Source: Microbacterium sp. GCS4 (GTDB taxonomy: Bacteria > Actinomycetota > Actinomycetes > Actinomycetales > Microbacteriaceae). From it: DNA of 64,000 bases. The translations under genes and the position numbers were made by a program. The stretch covers positions 235,758-299,757 of the forward strand of contig NZ_LGYE01000004.1 in assembly GCF_001262495.1 (NCBI RefSeq), given 5' to 3'. The notes beneath the pieces are model-generated. The model searched no databases and had not been told where the DNA came from. It worked only from the letters and a program-made list of their open reading frames with translations. Within the stretch, counting starts at the first letter, position 1. Every line of letters begins with the position of its first letter. This document shows positions 16,304 through 26,075 of this stretch, one piece after another.

Positions 16304-18370
16304 TTATGCGGTCAGACGGCGACGCAGCAGCATCCCACCTCCGAGGAGGAGGAGCAGCAGCGCCATGGCGGTGAGCGCCGTCGACGACGCGTCACCGGTC
16401 ATCGCGAGACCCTGCGCGGAACCCGCGGCGGTCACGAACCCTCCGCCGGTGGATGCGCCTCCGACGGTTGTGCCGTCATCGGTGCCCGGGTCGGTGCCCG
16501 GGTCGGTGCCCGGGTCGGTGCCCGGGTCGGTGCCCGGGTCGGTGCCGGGGTCCGTTCCCGGGTCGGTGCCGGGGTCCGTTCCCGGGTCGGTGCCGGGGTC
16601 GGTGCCCGGATCGGTGACCGTGCTGTCGCCGACCACGGAGATGGCGTTGCCGCCGAGAGTGATCGGCAGGGTGATCGGAGCGGTGATCTGGCTGCCGCCG
16701 AGGATGCCGTCGTCACCGGTGGTGATGCCACCGGTGGTCGGGCCCTCCGTCGCCGGCGTGCCGACGCCCGAACCGCCGACGACCGCGCTGTCTCCGAGGA
16801 CGGAGACGGCGTTGTTGGTGGCGGTCACGGGAGCCGTGACCGGAGCGGTGACCTGAGTGCCGGAGGCGACGCCGTCGTCACCCGAGGTGGTGCCGCCGGT
16901 CGTCGCACCGTCGGTGCCGGGGCCGGTCGCAGCGCCGCCGCCGTCGACCGCGCTGTCGCCCAGGAGGGAGATCGCGTTGCCGGTGGCGGTCACGGGAGCG
17001 GTGACCGGTGCGGTGATCTGGGTGCCGCTGGCGACGCCGTCCTCACCATCGGTCATGGCGCCCGTGGCGGGTGCGGACGATCCGCTCGGTGCGGCCGGAG
17101 CCGTGCCGCCGTCGGTCCAGCTGTCGCCGAGCAGCGACACGGCGTTGCCGGTCGCGGTCACGGGAGCCGTGACCGGGGCGGTGACCTGCGTGCCACCGAG
17201 GACCCCGTCATCGCCGGAGGTGGAAGCCTCGGTCGTCGGCATCCAGGAACCCGAGGGCGCGGCCGGAGCCGTGCCGCCGTCGACCGCGCTGTCGCCGAGG
17301 AGCGAGATCGCGTTGCCGCCGAGGTTCACCGGAGCCGTGATCGGTGCGGTGACCTGGGTGCCGGAGGCGATGCCGTCGTCACCCGCGGTCGTGCCGCCAG
17401 CCATGGGCGCGGTGCCCGATGCCGGAGCGGCCGGAACCGATCCGCCCGAGGTCGCGCTGTCGCCGAGGAGCGAGATCGCGTTTCCGCCGACCGTCACCGG
17501 TGCGGTGATCGGTGCGGTGACCTGGGAGCCGCTCGCGACACCGTCCTCACCGCCGGTCGTGGCGTCCGTGCCGGTCGCGGTCGATCCGGTCGGTGTCGCC
17601 GGCACACTGCTGCCGCCGCTCCAGCTGTCGCCGAGGAGCGAGATCGCGTTGCCGCCGGCCGTCACCGGTGCGGTGATCGGTGCGGTGACCTGGGTGCCGG
17701 AGGCGATGCCGTCGTCACCCGTGGTGGTCGGTGCGGACGACTCCGTCGTGGTGGGGGCGGATGCCGGTGCCGCAGCATCCTGTCCCTCAAGGGAGCTGTC
17801 GCCGAGCAGCGAGACCGAGTTGCCGGTGACCGTGATGGGCACGTCGACGTCGATCAGCGCCTGGGTGCCCGAGAGCAGTCCGTCGACGCCGTTCGTCGTG
17901 ATCTCCGCGGACGGTGCCGCCGCCGCGGGATCCGGCGCTGCGGCAGGTGCCGCGGCCTCGCTCGACGAGTCGCCGAGCAGGCTGATCGCGTTGCCGCTCA
18001 CCGTCACGGGGAGCGTCACGTCGACCACCGCCTGCGTGCCCGATGCGGTACCGGACTCCCCGCTCGTCGCGGGTGCGGGTGCGGGTGCGGGTGCGGGTGC
18101 AGGTGCCGGAGCAGGGGCGGGTGCCGGAGCCGGGGCCGGGGCCGGTGCGGGTGCAGGGGCCGGTGCCGGCTGCGCGGAGGAGTCTCCGAGCAGTGAGATC
18201 GCGTTGTCCACGATCGTGACGGGGACGGAGATCGGAGCCTCCGCCTGGGTCCCCGAGAGCAGTCCGTCGTCTCCCGAGGTCTCCGCCGCATTGGCGGCGG
18301 TCGCGCCGAACAGGGTGACCCCGCCGGCGATGAGCGTGCCCCAGAGGAGCCGCTTGATGACAGTACGCAT
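16304..18370 (-). CDS. Chaplin-like repetitive surface protein with LAxTG sorting signal
   Basis: 688-residue secreted protein. A signal peptide (about residues 1-28, ending ANAA) leads into ten repeats of roughly 35-38 residues of the form GDDGxxSGTQVTAPITAPVTxxGNAISLLGDS. Pro/Ala-rich spacers separate them; the first is a long PA dipeptide run. Then come eleven DPGT units, a Gly/Thr linker, the sorting motif LAMTG (about 655-659), a hydrophobic segment and RRR, the layout of a class E sortase substrate. The repeat resembles the chaplin motif (SGNxxQxPxxxPVxxxGNxxxxxG) but has no cysteines. Chaplins are amyloid-forming coat proteins of streptomycetes; the same role here is inference. Start chosen at 18370, behind AGGAGAAGG. 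Confidence 0.8.
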   Translation of the reverse strand: MRTVIKRLLWGTLIAGGVTLFGATAANAAETSGDDGLLSGTQAEAPISVPVTIVDNAISLLGDSSAQPAPAPAPAPAPAPAPAPAPAPAPAPAPAPAPAPATSGESGTASGTQAVVDVTLPVTVSGNAISLLGDSSSEAAAPAAAPDPAAAAPSAEITTNGVDGLLSGTQALIDVDVPITVTGNSVSLLGDSSLEGQDAAAPASAPTTTESSAPTTTGDDGIASGTQVTAPITAPVTAGGNAISLLGDSWSGGSSVPATPTGSTATGTDATTGGEDGVASGSQVTAPITAPVTVGGNAISLLGDSATSGGSVPAAPASGTAPMAGGTTAGDDGIASGTQVTAPITAPVNLGGNAISLLGDSAVDGGTAPAAPSGSWMPTTEASTSGDDGVLGGTQVTAPVTAPVTATGNAVSLLGDSWTDGGTAPAAPSGSSAPATGAMTDGEDGVASGTQITAPVTAPVTATGNAISLLGDSAVDGGGAATGPGTDGATTGGTTSGDDGVASGTQVTAPVTAPVTATNNAVSVLGDSAVVGGSGVGTPATEGPTTGGITTGDDGILGGSQITAPITLPITLGGNAISVVGDSTVTDPGTDPGTDPGTDPGTDPGTDPGTDPGTDPGTDPGTDPGTDPGTDDGTTVGGASTGGGFVTAAGSAQGLAMTGDASSTALTAMALLLLLLGGGMLLRRRLTA
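16481..16612 (-). repeat. 12-bp tandem repeat, 11 units, encoding (DPGT)11
   Basis: Eleven consecutive 12-bp units (GGTGCCCGGGTC and close variants such as CGTTCCCGGGTC) lie inside the surface protein gene and encode a Asp-Pro-Gly-Thr stalk just before the wall-anchor region. Such an in-frame array should vary in copy number between strains, changing how far the protein projects from the wall. Confidence 0.92.
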
Positions 18371-18481
18371 GATGACCTTCTCCTGACTTTCAGTGGTGTG
18401 CGTCTGGATGGGTGCGTGCGAGTGGATATGTGTGCGCGCGCAGCACGGCATCTGCCGTTCCGGAGAACGGCGCGACGGACG

Positions 18482-19474
18482 TCAGTCAGGAGAGACGTCG
18501 GTGTCGGCGACCAGCGACGTCGGCAGGACGTCGTCGGATGCGCCGGGGGTCCGCTCCACGGCACGGAGCGGTGAGAAGCCCACGTCGCTCGTGCGAGCGT
18601 GGGAGAGAACGGATGCTCCGCCGGAGCCGACCGAGGAGACCGGCGCGGCCGGCGAGCCGCCGGAGGCCGGGAGAGTCGGACCCTCGCCGGCGGAGGGCGC
18701 ACTCATAGCCGGGGATGCGGCGGGCGAGGCCGGCCGCACGGTGGGCGCAGCGGTCCCCTGAGCGGATGCGGGCGGAGTCGTGGCCGTCATCACGGAGGAC
18801 GGCGCGGCGATAGCGGCGACATCGTCCTCCACGGCACCAGGCCGGGACGGCGCGAGCGCCTCGAGGACCGGCGGGACCGTGCCTTCCACGACGCCGCCGA
18901 CGAGGGCGGTCGTGTCGTCGAGCACGCCGACGACGCTCGTCAGCAGGGTGTTCACGCCGAGCCGGTCGATCAGCGTCCCCACGAGGGGGAGGGCCGCGAC
19001 GGCATCCTGCACGGGGGTGACGATCTGCGAGACCGGAGCCTCCTGCAGCAGATCCGTCACCGGATCCACGACCCCCTGCGCGGTGTCCGCGACGGCCTCG
19101 ACGACGGGGGCCGCCGCCGGTCCCACGACGGGGACCTCGGCGACGGTGTCGGAGACGGTCTCGACGACAGCGGGGGCCGCCTGCTGCACGGGAGCCACCA
19201 CCTGGGTGACCACCGGGGCGACGACTTCGGTCACGACGGGAGCGACGACCTCGGTGACGACGGGTTGGGTCACCGCGGTGACGGTGTCGCCGACCGCCGT
19301 GACGGTCTCGCTGACGAGGGAGCTGACGCCTCCCAGCAGGGAGGGATCGGACTGCTCGTCGGCCTGAGCCGAGGAGCCTCCTGTGAGTGCCGTGATCGCG
19401 GCCCATGCGAGCGCTCCCAAGCCACCCCAGAGGACGACGGCTGGTACGCCGCGTCGGGTTGCTTGAGCGTTCAC
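18482..19474 (-). CDS. Secreted protein with valine-rich repeats, unknown function
   Basis: 330-residue predicted exported protein. A basic N-terminus and one hydrophobic segment end in SSAQADEQ, a likely signal-peptidase site near residue 39. Residues about 55-125 are built from short units such as VVTEVVAPV and VVxxVxDTV, which would make amphipathic beta strands or helices. A Pro/Ala/Ser-rich half follows. There is no LPxTG-type anchor. GTG start with GGAGGGAA 7 bases upstream. It lies 111 bp upstream of the chaplin-like gene on the same strand, so the two are probably co-expressed envelope proteins. No family recognised. Confidence 0.65.
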   Translation of the reverse strand: MNAQATRRGVPAVVLWGGLGALAWAAITALTGGSSAQADEQSDPSLLGGVSSLVSETVTAVGDTVTAVTQPVVTEVVAPVVTEVVAPVVTQVVAPVQQAAPAVVETVSDTVAEVPVVGPAAAPVVEAVADTAQGVVDPVTDLLQEAPVSQIVTPVQDAVAALPLVGTLIDRLGVNTLLTSVVGVLDDTTALVGGVVEGTVPPVLEALAPSRPGAVEDDVAAIAAPSSVMTATTPPASAQGTAAPTVRPASPAASPAMSAPSAGEGPTLPASGGSPAAPVSSVGSGGASVLSHARTSDVGFSPLRAVERTPGASDDVLPTSLVADTDVSPD

Positions 19475-19715
19475 GATGGCTTCCCTCCCCGAAAGCTTCT
19501 CGTTGCATGCATCCTGCGTCGATGTGTCGGCGACGATACTCCCGACATCTCGCGATGTAAACCCCTACTTGCCGCAGGATCGATGACATCTCGCGCAATA
19601 AATCCATCGACTGGACACAGGACGCGCCCGGCGGAATCCCCACTTGACTTTCCCCAGGTTCTGCACATCTGTTTCCCACGGTGTCGAACCTTCAAGGTGC
19701 AGTTGAAGCACTTTC

Positions 19716-19858
19716 CCATCCACAGGGTGGGGAAACCGAAAACCCCAGGTCTCAGCAAAAAAGAAAGTTCTGTCAGCCGACAGTCCACGGGGTTATCCAC
19801 ATGCGTTCTGCACAGACACTCCGGACTTCTCCGCACGCTCTCCACATGGTTATCCACA
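19716..19858 (+). promoter_or_regulatory. Cluster of DnaA-box sequences upstream of dnaB
   Basis: Two perfect DnaA boxes TTATCCACA occur at 19793-19801 and 19850-19858, with 7/9 matches CCATCCACA (19716-19724) and CTCTCCACA (19838-19846), all in the same orientation. The surrounding 19500-19860 stretch is AT-richer than its neighbours. It may be a DnaA-controlled promoter for dnaB or a DnaA-titration site. The rest of 19475-20015 holds the divergent promoters; nothing else is recognised. Confidence 0.75.
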
Positions 19859-20015
19859 GGCTGTGTTGCGACCGGAAACCGGCGCTCGTAGCGTGGTCCA
19901 GCGACCCGATGTCGGAAGTTCCTGGTTTGCTGCGCAGACGGTCCTTCCCGGCCGGAATCACAGCGGGACGAGGTCGCGTCCCGCACCGGGGGAACGTCGT
20001 AGCGAAGGGAGAAGC

Positions 20016-21389
<1,374 letters not shown>

Positions 21390-21444
21390 GCCGCCTGTAA
21401 CTCTTCGGTGCCGCGGTCAGGCAGGCTTCGCCGGAGTGGCGCGG

Positions 21445-22608
21445 TCAGAGTCGCCTGATCGCCGCCGCGAGCCGTTCGATCGCTGTCTGGATGATGGAAG
21501 GGTTGGTTGCGTAGTTCAGTCGAACGAAACCGTGGCCGCTGCCTCCGAAACCGGTTCCGTCGTTGAGGGCGACGCGCGCCTCCCGGATGAAGAAGGCACC
21601 GGGCGTCTCGCCCTGAAGTCTCGCGAGCAATGAACTGCAGTCGAGCCAGGCGAGGAAGGTCGCTTCGGGGTCGCGGTAGGAGATCTCGGAGAGCTGCTCG
21701 CTGATGAGCTCCCGCAGCAGGTGTCGGTTCTGATCGAGCCCGGTGAGGAGCGCGTCGAGCCATTCGCTGCCGTGGCGGAAGGCCGCCGCGTGGGCGATGT
21801 TGCCGAGATGGCTGGCGCCGAGGCGCGTTTCCTGGGGGAGGCGGGTGAGGTCGTCGATGGCGGTGGTGCCTGCGACGGCGAGAGCGGCTTTGATTCCTGA
21901 GAGGTTCCAGCCCTTCGAGGCGGAGACCAGCGAGAAGCCGGTCTGCCCGCCGGGGACGGTGAGGTACGGAGTGAAGGTGGCGCCCGGGAGGACGAGTGGG
22001 GCATGGATCTCATCGCTGATGACCCGCACGCTGTACTGGTTCGCGAGGCCCGCGACGGCGGTGAGCTCGGCGGCGGTGTGGACGGTGCCGGTGGGATTGT
22101 GGGGATTGCTCAGCAGCAGCGCCGCACGTCGACCGTCTCGGGTCTCGTTCTGGAAGGCGATCTCGAGACTGGTGAGGTTGACACGACCATCCGGGTGGAG
22201 TGGTGCTTCGACGACGCGGCGTCCGGCGTTGCGAGCGAACGCGAAGAACGGCGGGTAGACGGGTGTGGTGATCACGAGCGCATCGCCGGGGGCGGTGACG
22301 AGGCCGAGGAGGGCGGTCATGCCGCGCATGACGTCGGGCATGGACGCGGTGGCGGCGAGGTCGACATCCCATCCCCAGGTCCGTTTCGCGAAGCCGCGGT
22401 AGGCATCGGCGTAGTCTTCGCCGGCGGGATATCCGGTGTCGCCCTGGGCGAGCGCTGCAGTCAGGGCATCGACGATCGGTGGCGCGAGATCGACGTCCAT
22501 CTCCGCGATCCACAACGGGAGCACGTCGGAAGAGTAGGTGCGCCACTTCCTGCTGGTGCGAGTGCGCAGCTGCTCGAGTGTGAGTTCGGTGAGCGGGTTG
22601 CCGGTCAT
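21445..22608 (-). CDS. PatB/MalY-type PLP-dependent C-S lyase or aminotransferase
   Basis: 387-residue fold-type I PLP enzyme. Features are the N-terminal WIAEMDVDLAPP motif typical of the MalY/PatB group, SNPHNPTG, the cofactor lysine in SASKGWNLSG (K232), and the C-terminal phosphate-contact region FVRLNYAT. MalY/PatB proteins cleave cystathionine-like C-S bonds, but similar proteins are true aminotransferases. The start at 22608 overlaps the stop of the DapA-like gene (ATGA). With the aldolase, the exporter and the divergent MocR regulator it looks like a small amino-acid or amine degradation or detoxification unit. Confidence 0.87.
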   Translation of the reverse strand: MTGNPLTELTLEQLRTRTSRKWRTYSSDVLPLWIAEMDVDLAPPIVDALTAALAQGDTGYPAGEDYADAYRGFAKRTWGWDVDLAATASMPDVMRGMTALLGLVTAPGDALVITTPVYPPFFAFARNAGRRVVEAPLHPDGRVNLTSLEIAFQNETRDGRRAALLLSNPHNPTGTVHTAAELTAVAGLANQYSVRVISDEIHAPLVLPGATFTPYLTVPGGQTGFSLVSASKGWNLSGIKAALAVAGTTAIDDLTRLPQETRLGASHLGNIAHAAAFRHGSEWLDALLTGLDQNRHLLRELISEQLSEISYRDPEATFLAWLDCSSLLARLQGETPGAFFIREARVALNDGTGFGGSGHGFVRLNYATNPSIIQTAIERLAAAIRRL

Positions 22609-23495
22609 GAGACGACCCCAAGGCCGGCAAGGGCGGTCCGCACCGCTTCGCGGTCGGCGTCGCGCAACGGCTGAACCGGGTGGTGGACGGCCTCGGGCAC
22701 CACCAGGCCGCGTTCTGCGGCGATCGCGGCCGCAACGCGATAGCTCCCGTGGCGGTCGAAAAGCGCCCACACGGGGGCCAGACCCTCGGACAGCCGCATG
22801 GCGGTGGGGACATCGCCGGACTGCGCGGCGCGCGTGATGGCAAGGCAGGTGTCGGGAAGGATGCCGGCGAGCACGCTGTACCAGGCCTCGCAGCCGGCGA
22901 TCAGGCCGCGGGCGCCCGCCGCATCGCCGGAGATTCCGATCGTCACCCCGGGAACGAGTTCGTGCAGCTGCCGTACCCGGTCTTCCGCCGAGGGCTCGTC
23001 GTCGGGAAGAGCAGGGATCTTGATCGAAGCGACGTGCGGGAGACGGGCGATGCTCGCGTAGAGGTCATCGGTGAATCTGACGCCCGTCGTGGCGGGGTTG
23101 TCGTAGACCACGATCGGGATGTCCGCGTCCGCCGAGGCCCGCTCGTACAAGCCGTATACCTCTCCGTCGGTAAGGGGTTGGTACGTCACCGGCGCGAGGA
23201 GGAGGCCGGCAGCACCGGCGCGCTGAGCGGAGTCGACATGTGTGAGCACGTCGCGGGTGCTCACAGCGCCAACCCCGACGATGACGGGAACATCCCCGGC
23301 TGCTGCCACCGCGACGCGGGCGGCTTCGGCGCGCTCAGCAGCAGTCAGATAGGCGTAGCTTCCGGTGGAACCGAGAGCGCCGATCGAATCCACGCCCGCG
23401 CGGGCGATCCATTCGACGAGGTCGCCGAAGGCGGCAGCGTCGAGCCGGTCGTCTCGGAACGGGGTGAGGGGGAACGCGCTGAGACCTGTGAACAT
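22605..23495 (-). CDS. DapA-family (dihydrodipicolinate synthase-like) aldolase/lyase
   Basis: 296-residue class I aldolase-type TIM barrel. The pyruvate-site GSTGS is at residues 42-46, the proton-relay tyrosine in VYDNP (Y131) and the Schiff-base lysine in SIKIP (K159). It is catabolic rather than lysine-biosynthetic by context: it is co-transcribed with a PLP lyase and an EamA transporter. The substrate is probably a 2-oxo acid aldol or a sugar-acid derivative, but is not defined. The downstream gene overlaps it by 4 bp. Confidence 0.87.
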   Translation of the reverse strand: MFTGLSAFPLTPFRDDRLDAAAFGDLVEWIARAGVDSIGALGSTGSYAYLTAAERAEAARVAVAAAGDVPVIVGVGAVSTRDVLTHVDSAQRAGAAGLLLAPVTYQPLTDGEVYGLYERASADADIPIVVYDNPATTGVRFTDDLYASIARLPHVASIKIPALPDDEPSAEDRVRQLHELVPGVTIGISGDAAGARGLIAGCEAWYSVLAGILPDTCLAITRAAQSGDVPTAMRLSEGLAPVWALFDRHGSYRVAAAIAAERGLVVPEAVHHPVQPLRDADREAVRTALAGLGVVS

Positions 23496-23520
23496 GAGGG
23501 CACCTTTCTTTCGTTTCGGA

Positions 23521-24441
23521 TCACATCGACTGACTGAGGCGGGAGCGCACGGCCAGCCCCGCGCAGGCGATCACCGCCACCCCGCCGAGAAGGGTCGCCC
23601 ACCCGATCCGCTCGTGCAGCAGGAGAGCTGCCCACAGGATGCTCAACACGGGCTGCACGAGCTGGACCTGGCTGACCTGCGCCATCGGGCCGATCGCGAG
23701 CCCTCGGTACCAGGCGAAGAACGCGAGGAACATGCTCACCACCGCGAGATACGCGAACGCGAGCCACTCCACCGGAGTCGCAGAAGGCGGCTGCTGTGCG
23801 ACCGAGATGATCGTCAACACGATCATCAGCGGGGCCGCGACAAGCAGAGCCCATGACACCGTCTGCCAGGAGCCGAGCTCCCGAGCGAGCAGACCACCCT
23901 CGGCATACCCGACCGCCGCCGCGACCACCGCGCCGAACAAGAGGAGGTCAGACTGGTGCAGTTCACCGAGGCCCCCGTTCTGCAAGGCCGCGAATGTGAC
24001 TGCGGCACCCGTGCCGAGCCCGGCGAACACCCAGAACGAACGACCCGGCCGCTCCTTGCCTCGGATCGCTACCATCACCGCCGTGGCGGCCGGAAGCAGC
24101 CCGATCACCACTGCCCCGTGACTGGCGGGCGCGGTCGTCAGGGCGAAGGTCGTGAGCAGAGGGAATCCGACGACGACTCCGCCCGACACGACGGCGAGCC
24201 GCACCCAGTGCGCGACCGATGGCCAGCGCTGCCGGGTGGCGCTCAACGCGATCACGGCGAGAGTGGCGGCGACGACCGAGCGGCCCGACCCGATGAGGAG
24301 AGGAGAGAGTCCTCCGACCGCCACTCGCGTGAGCGGGACAGTGAACGAGAAGGCGAAGGTCCCGAGCAGCCCCCACCACAACCCCGGATGACCGGGTAGC
24401 ACTTTCGCACGCGGGTGAGTAACGCTACTCTGTTCTGACAT
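23521..24441 (-). CDS. EamA-family (DMT superfamily) transporter
   Basis: 306-residue membrane protein with ten predicted helices in two EamA repeats (GLLGTFAFSFTVPLTRVAVGGLSPLLIG in the first, LAFAYLAVVSMFLAFFAWYRGLAIGP in the second). DMT exporters typically move amino acids, amines or other metabolites. ATG at 24441 is the first start; its codon overlaps the divergent regulator's start codon in the sequence CATG. A GTG at 24402 is a possible later start. Neither has a clear Shine-Dalgarno. It lies 25 bp upstream of the DapA-like gene, so the three minus-strand genes form one operon. Confidence 0.88.
   Translation of the reverse strand: MSEQSSVTHPRAKVLPGHPGLWWGLLGTFAFSFTVPLTRVAVGGLSPLLIGSGRSVVAATLAVIALSATRQRWPSVAHWVRLAVVSGGVVVGFPLLTTFALTTAPASHGAVVIGLLPAATAVMVAIRGKERPGRSFWVFAGLGTGAAVTFAALQNGGLGELHQSDLLLFGAVVAAAVGYAEGGLLARELGSWQTVSWALLVAAPLMIVLTIISVAQQPPSATPVEWLAFAYLAVVSMFLAFFAWYRGLAIGPMAQVSQVQLVQPVLSILWAALLLHERIGWATLLGGVAVIACAGLAVRSRLSQSM
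24417..24430. promoter_or_regulatory. Inverted repeat at the MocR/EamA divergent start
   Basis: GAGTA-ACGC-TACTC is a perfect 5-bp inverted repeat 10-23 bp before the MocR start codon. It overlaps a possible -10 (TACTCT, 24426-24431) reading into the MocR gene, which would give a leaderless or nearly leaderless mRNA. A candidate operator for the MocR protein; unproven. Confidence 0.5.
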
Positions 24442-25846
24442 GACCCAGGATAGCAGTGATCGAATCGTCGCCGGACTGCGGTCGTGGATCGCAGCAGCAT
24501 CCCCGGGCACGCGAGTCCCGTCCAACCGTGCACTCATGACGGAGTACGGCGCGAGCCCCGTCACGGTGCAGAAGGCCATGCGCCGACTCATCGGTCTCGG
24601 CCTCGTCGAGTCCCGGCCAGGCGTGGGAACGTTCGTGCGCGGCACCCGAGCGGTCCGGCCGGCGGACTACGGCTGGCAGACCGCGCCGCTCGGCACCCCG
24701 CAGTCTCGCGGCCACGCACTCTCGTCGACACAGCGCTCCGGAGCCCCCGACGCGATCGGGCTCCACTCGGGATACCCCGCACGAGAGCTGCTTCCCGAGC
24801 GCCTCGTGCGTACCGCGCTGACTCGAGTCGCGAAGACCGAGGCCGCCATGATGCGATCCCCCGCCGCCGGCGCGCCTGACCTGCAAGCCTGGTTCGCGGC
24901 TGAGCTCGCCTCCACCGCACCCGCGGGAGTCGCGTCAGCGAACCCCCGGGACGCGCTGATCATCTCAGGGAGCCAGAGCGGACTGAGTTCCATCTTCCGC
25001 GCAGTCGTCGGCGCCGGTCGGCCGCTGCTCATCGAATCACCGACCTACTGGGGCGCGATCCTCGCAGCCCACCAAGCCGGCGTCACCCTCGTGCCCATAC
25101 CCGCGGGCGCGCACGGACCAGACCCTGTCGAGGTCGACCGCGCTTTTGCACGGACCGGCGCCCGAGCGTTCTACGCACAACCCACCTTCGCCAACCCCAC
25201 GGGCGTGTCCTGGGCACCATCCACCGGCCGGGCGGTCCTCGAGACGGTGCGCCAGCATGGTGCGTTCCTCATCGAGGATGACTGGGCGCACGACCTCGGC
25301 ATCGATGCCGACCCTCACCCTGTCGCCGCCTACGACGACGACGGCCACGTCATCTATCTCCGTTCGCTCACCAAGAGCGTCTCACCGGCGATCCGCGTCG
25401 CGGCAGTCATCGCCCGCGGACCCGCACGCGACCGCATCCTCGCGGATCGCGCCGCCGAGTCCATGTATGTCAGCGGGCTCCTCCAAGCCGCTGCACTCGA
25501 CGTCGTCACCCAACCCGCCTGGCGCACCCACCTACGAAGTTTCCGCGATCACCTCCGAGACCGGCGAGACCTCCTCGCGTCCAGCCTCCGCGAGCACACA
25601 CCATCCGTGCATCTCGACACCGTGCCCGTCGGAGGCCTCAACCTGTGGGTGCGCCTCCCCGATGGCAGGAGCCCCGCCGCGATCGCGAGCGCCTGCGAGA
25701 CCCGCGGGTTGATCGTCGCCCCGGGCGCCGAATGGTTCCCGGCCGAATCCCCTGGTCCTTACCTCCGACTCAATTACTCCGGAGAGAACCCCTCCCGATT
25801 CCCCGAAGCAGCCCGGATCCTCGAAGAAGTGCTCTCGATCTCCTGA
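24440..25846 (+). CDS. MocR/PdxR-type GntR-aminotransferase transcriptional regulator
   Basis: 468-residue regulator. A GntR winged helix (about residues 1-70: PSNRALMTEYGASPVTVQKAMRRLIGLGLVESRPGVGTFV) is fused to a fold-type I aminotransferase-like domain. The PLP lysine is present in SLTKSVSP (about K312), as are the FANPTGVSW segment and EDDWAHDL aspartate region. MocR proteins sense PLP or PLP-amino acid adducts and control neighbouring transport or metabolism genes. The target here is most likely the divergent EamA-DapA-PatB operon. The start codon shares two bases with the EamA start. Confidence 0.9.
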   Translation: MTQDSSDRIVAGLRSWIAAASPGTRVPSNRALMTEYGASPVTVQKAMRRLIGLGLVESRPGVGTFVRGTRAVRPADYGWQTAPLGTPQSRGHALSSTQRSGAPDAIGLHSGYPARELLPERLVRTALTRVAKTEAAMMRSPAAGAPDLQAWFAAELASTAPAGVASANPRDALIISGSQSGLSSIFRAVVGAGRPLLIESPTYWGAILAAHQAGVTLVPIPAGAHGPDPVEVDRAFARTGARAFYAQPTFANPTGVSWAPSTGRAVLETVRQHGAFLIEDDWAHDLGIDADPHPVAAYDDDGHVIYLRSLTKSVSPAIRVAAVIARGPARDRILADRAAESMYVSGLLQAAALDVVTQPAWRTHLRSFRDHLRDRRDLLASSLREHTPSVHLDTVPVGGLNLWVRLPDGRSPAAIASACETRGLIVAPGAEWFPAESPGPYLRLNYSGENPSRFPEAARILEEVLSIS

Positions 25847-26075
25847 CGCATTGCCGCGTCCGCCGCGGGCAGCATGAGCCCCCCGGAAAGATCGACTCGC
25901 TGGGATCGTTCCCCCTTGCAGCCACCGGACGTATGTCCGGAACTTCTCCCGTTCTCTGCGCGTTCCCTTTTCAGACTCCGTCCAAAAACTTACGGTGGCC
26001 CCGATGCCAAGGCATCGTCCGAGGCCGCAGAGTCGCGACCTCGGACTGGCGAAAGCTCATATCTGAGGAGGAAGT

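Noticed and set aside
16304..18370. CRISPR array or non-coding satellite in the repeat-rich region
   Set aside because: The repeats are in frame, encode a signal peptide, ten related domains and a sorting signal, and lack equal-length unique spacers.
19600..19870. Chromosomal origin of replication
   Set aside because: Only two perfect DnaA boxes are present and dnaA/dnaN are absent; the cluster fits a dnaB promoter or titration site better.
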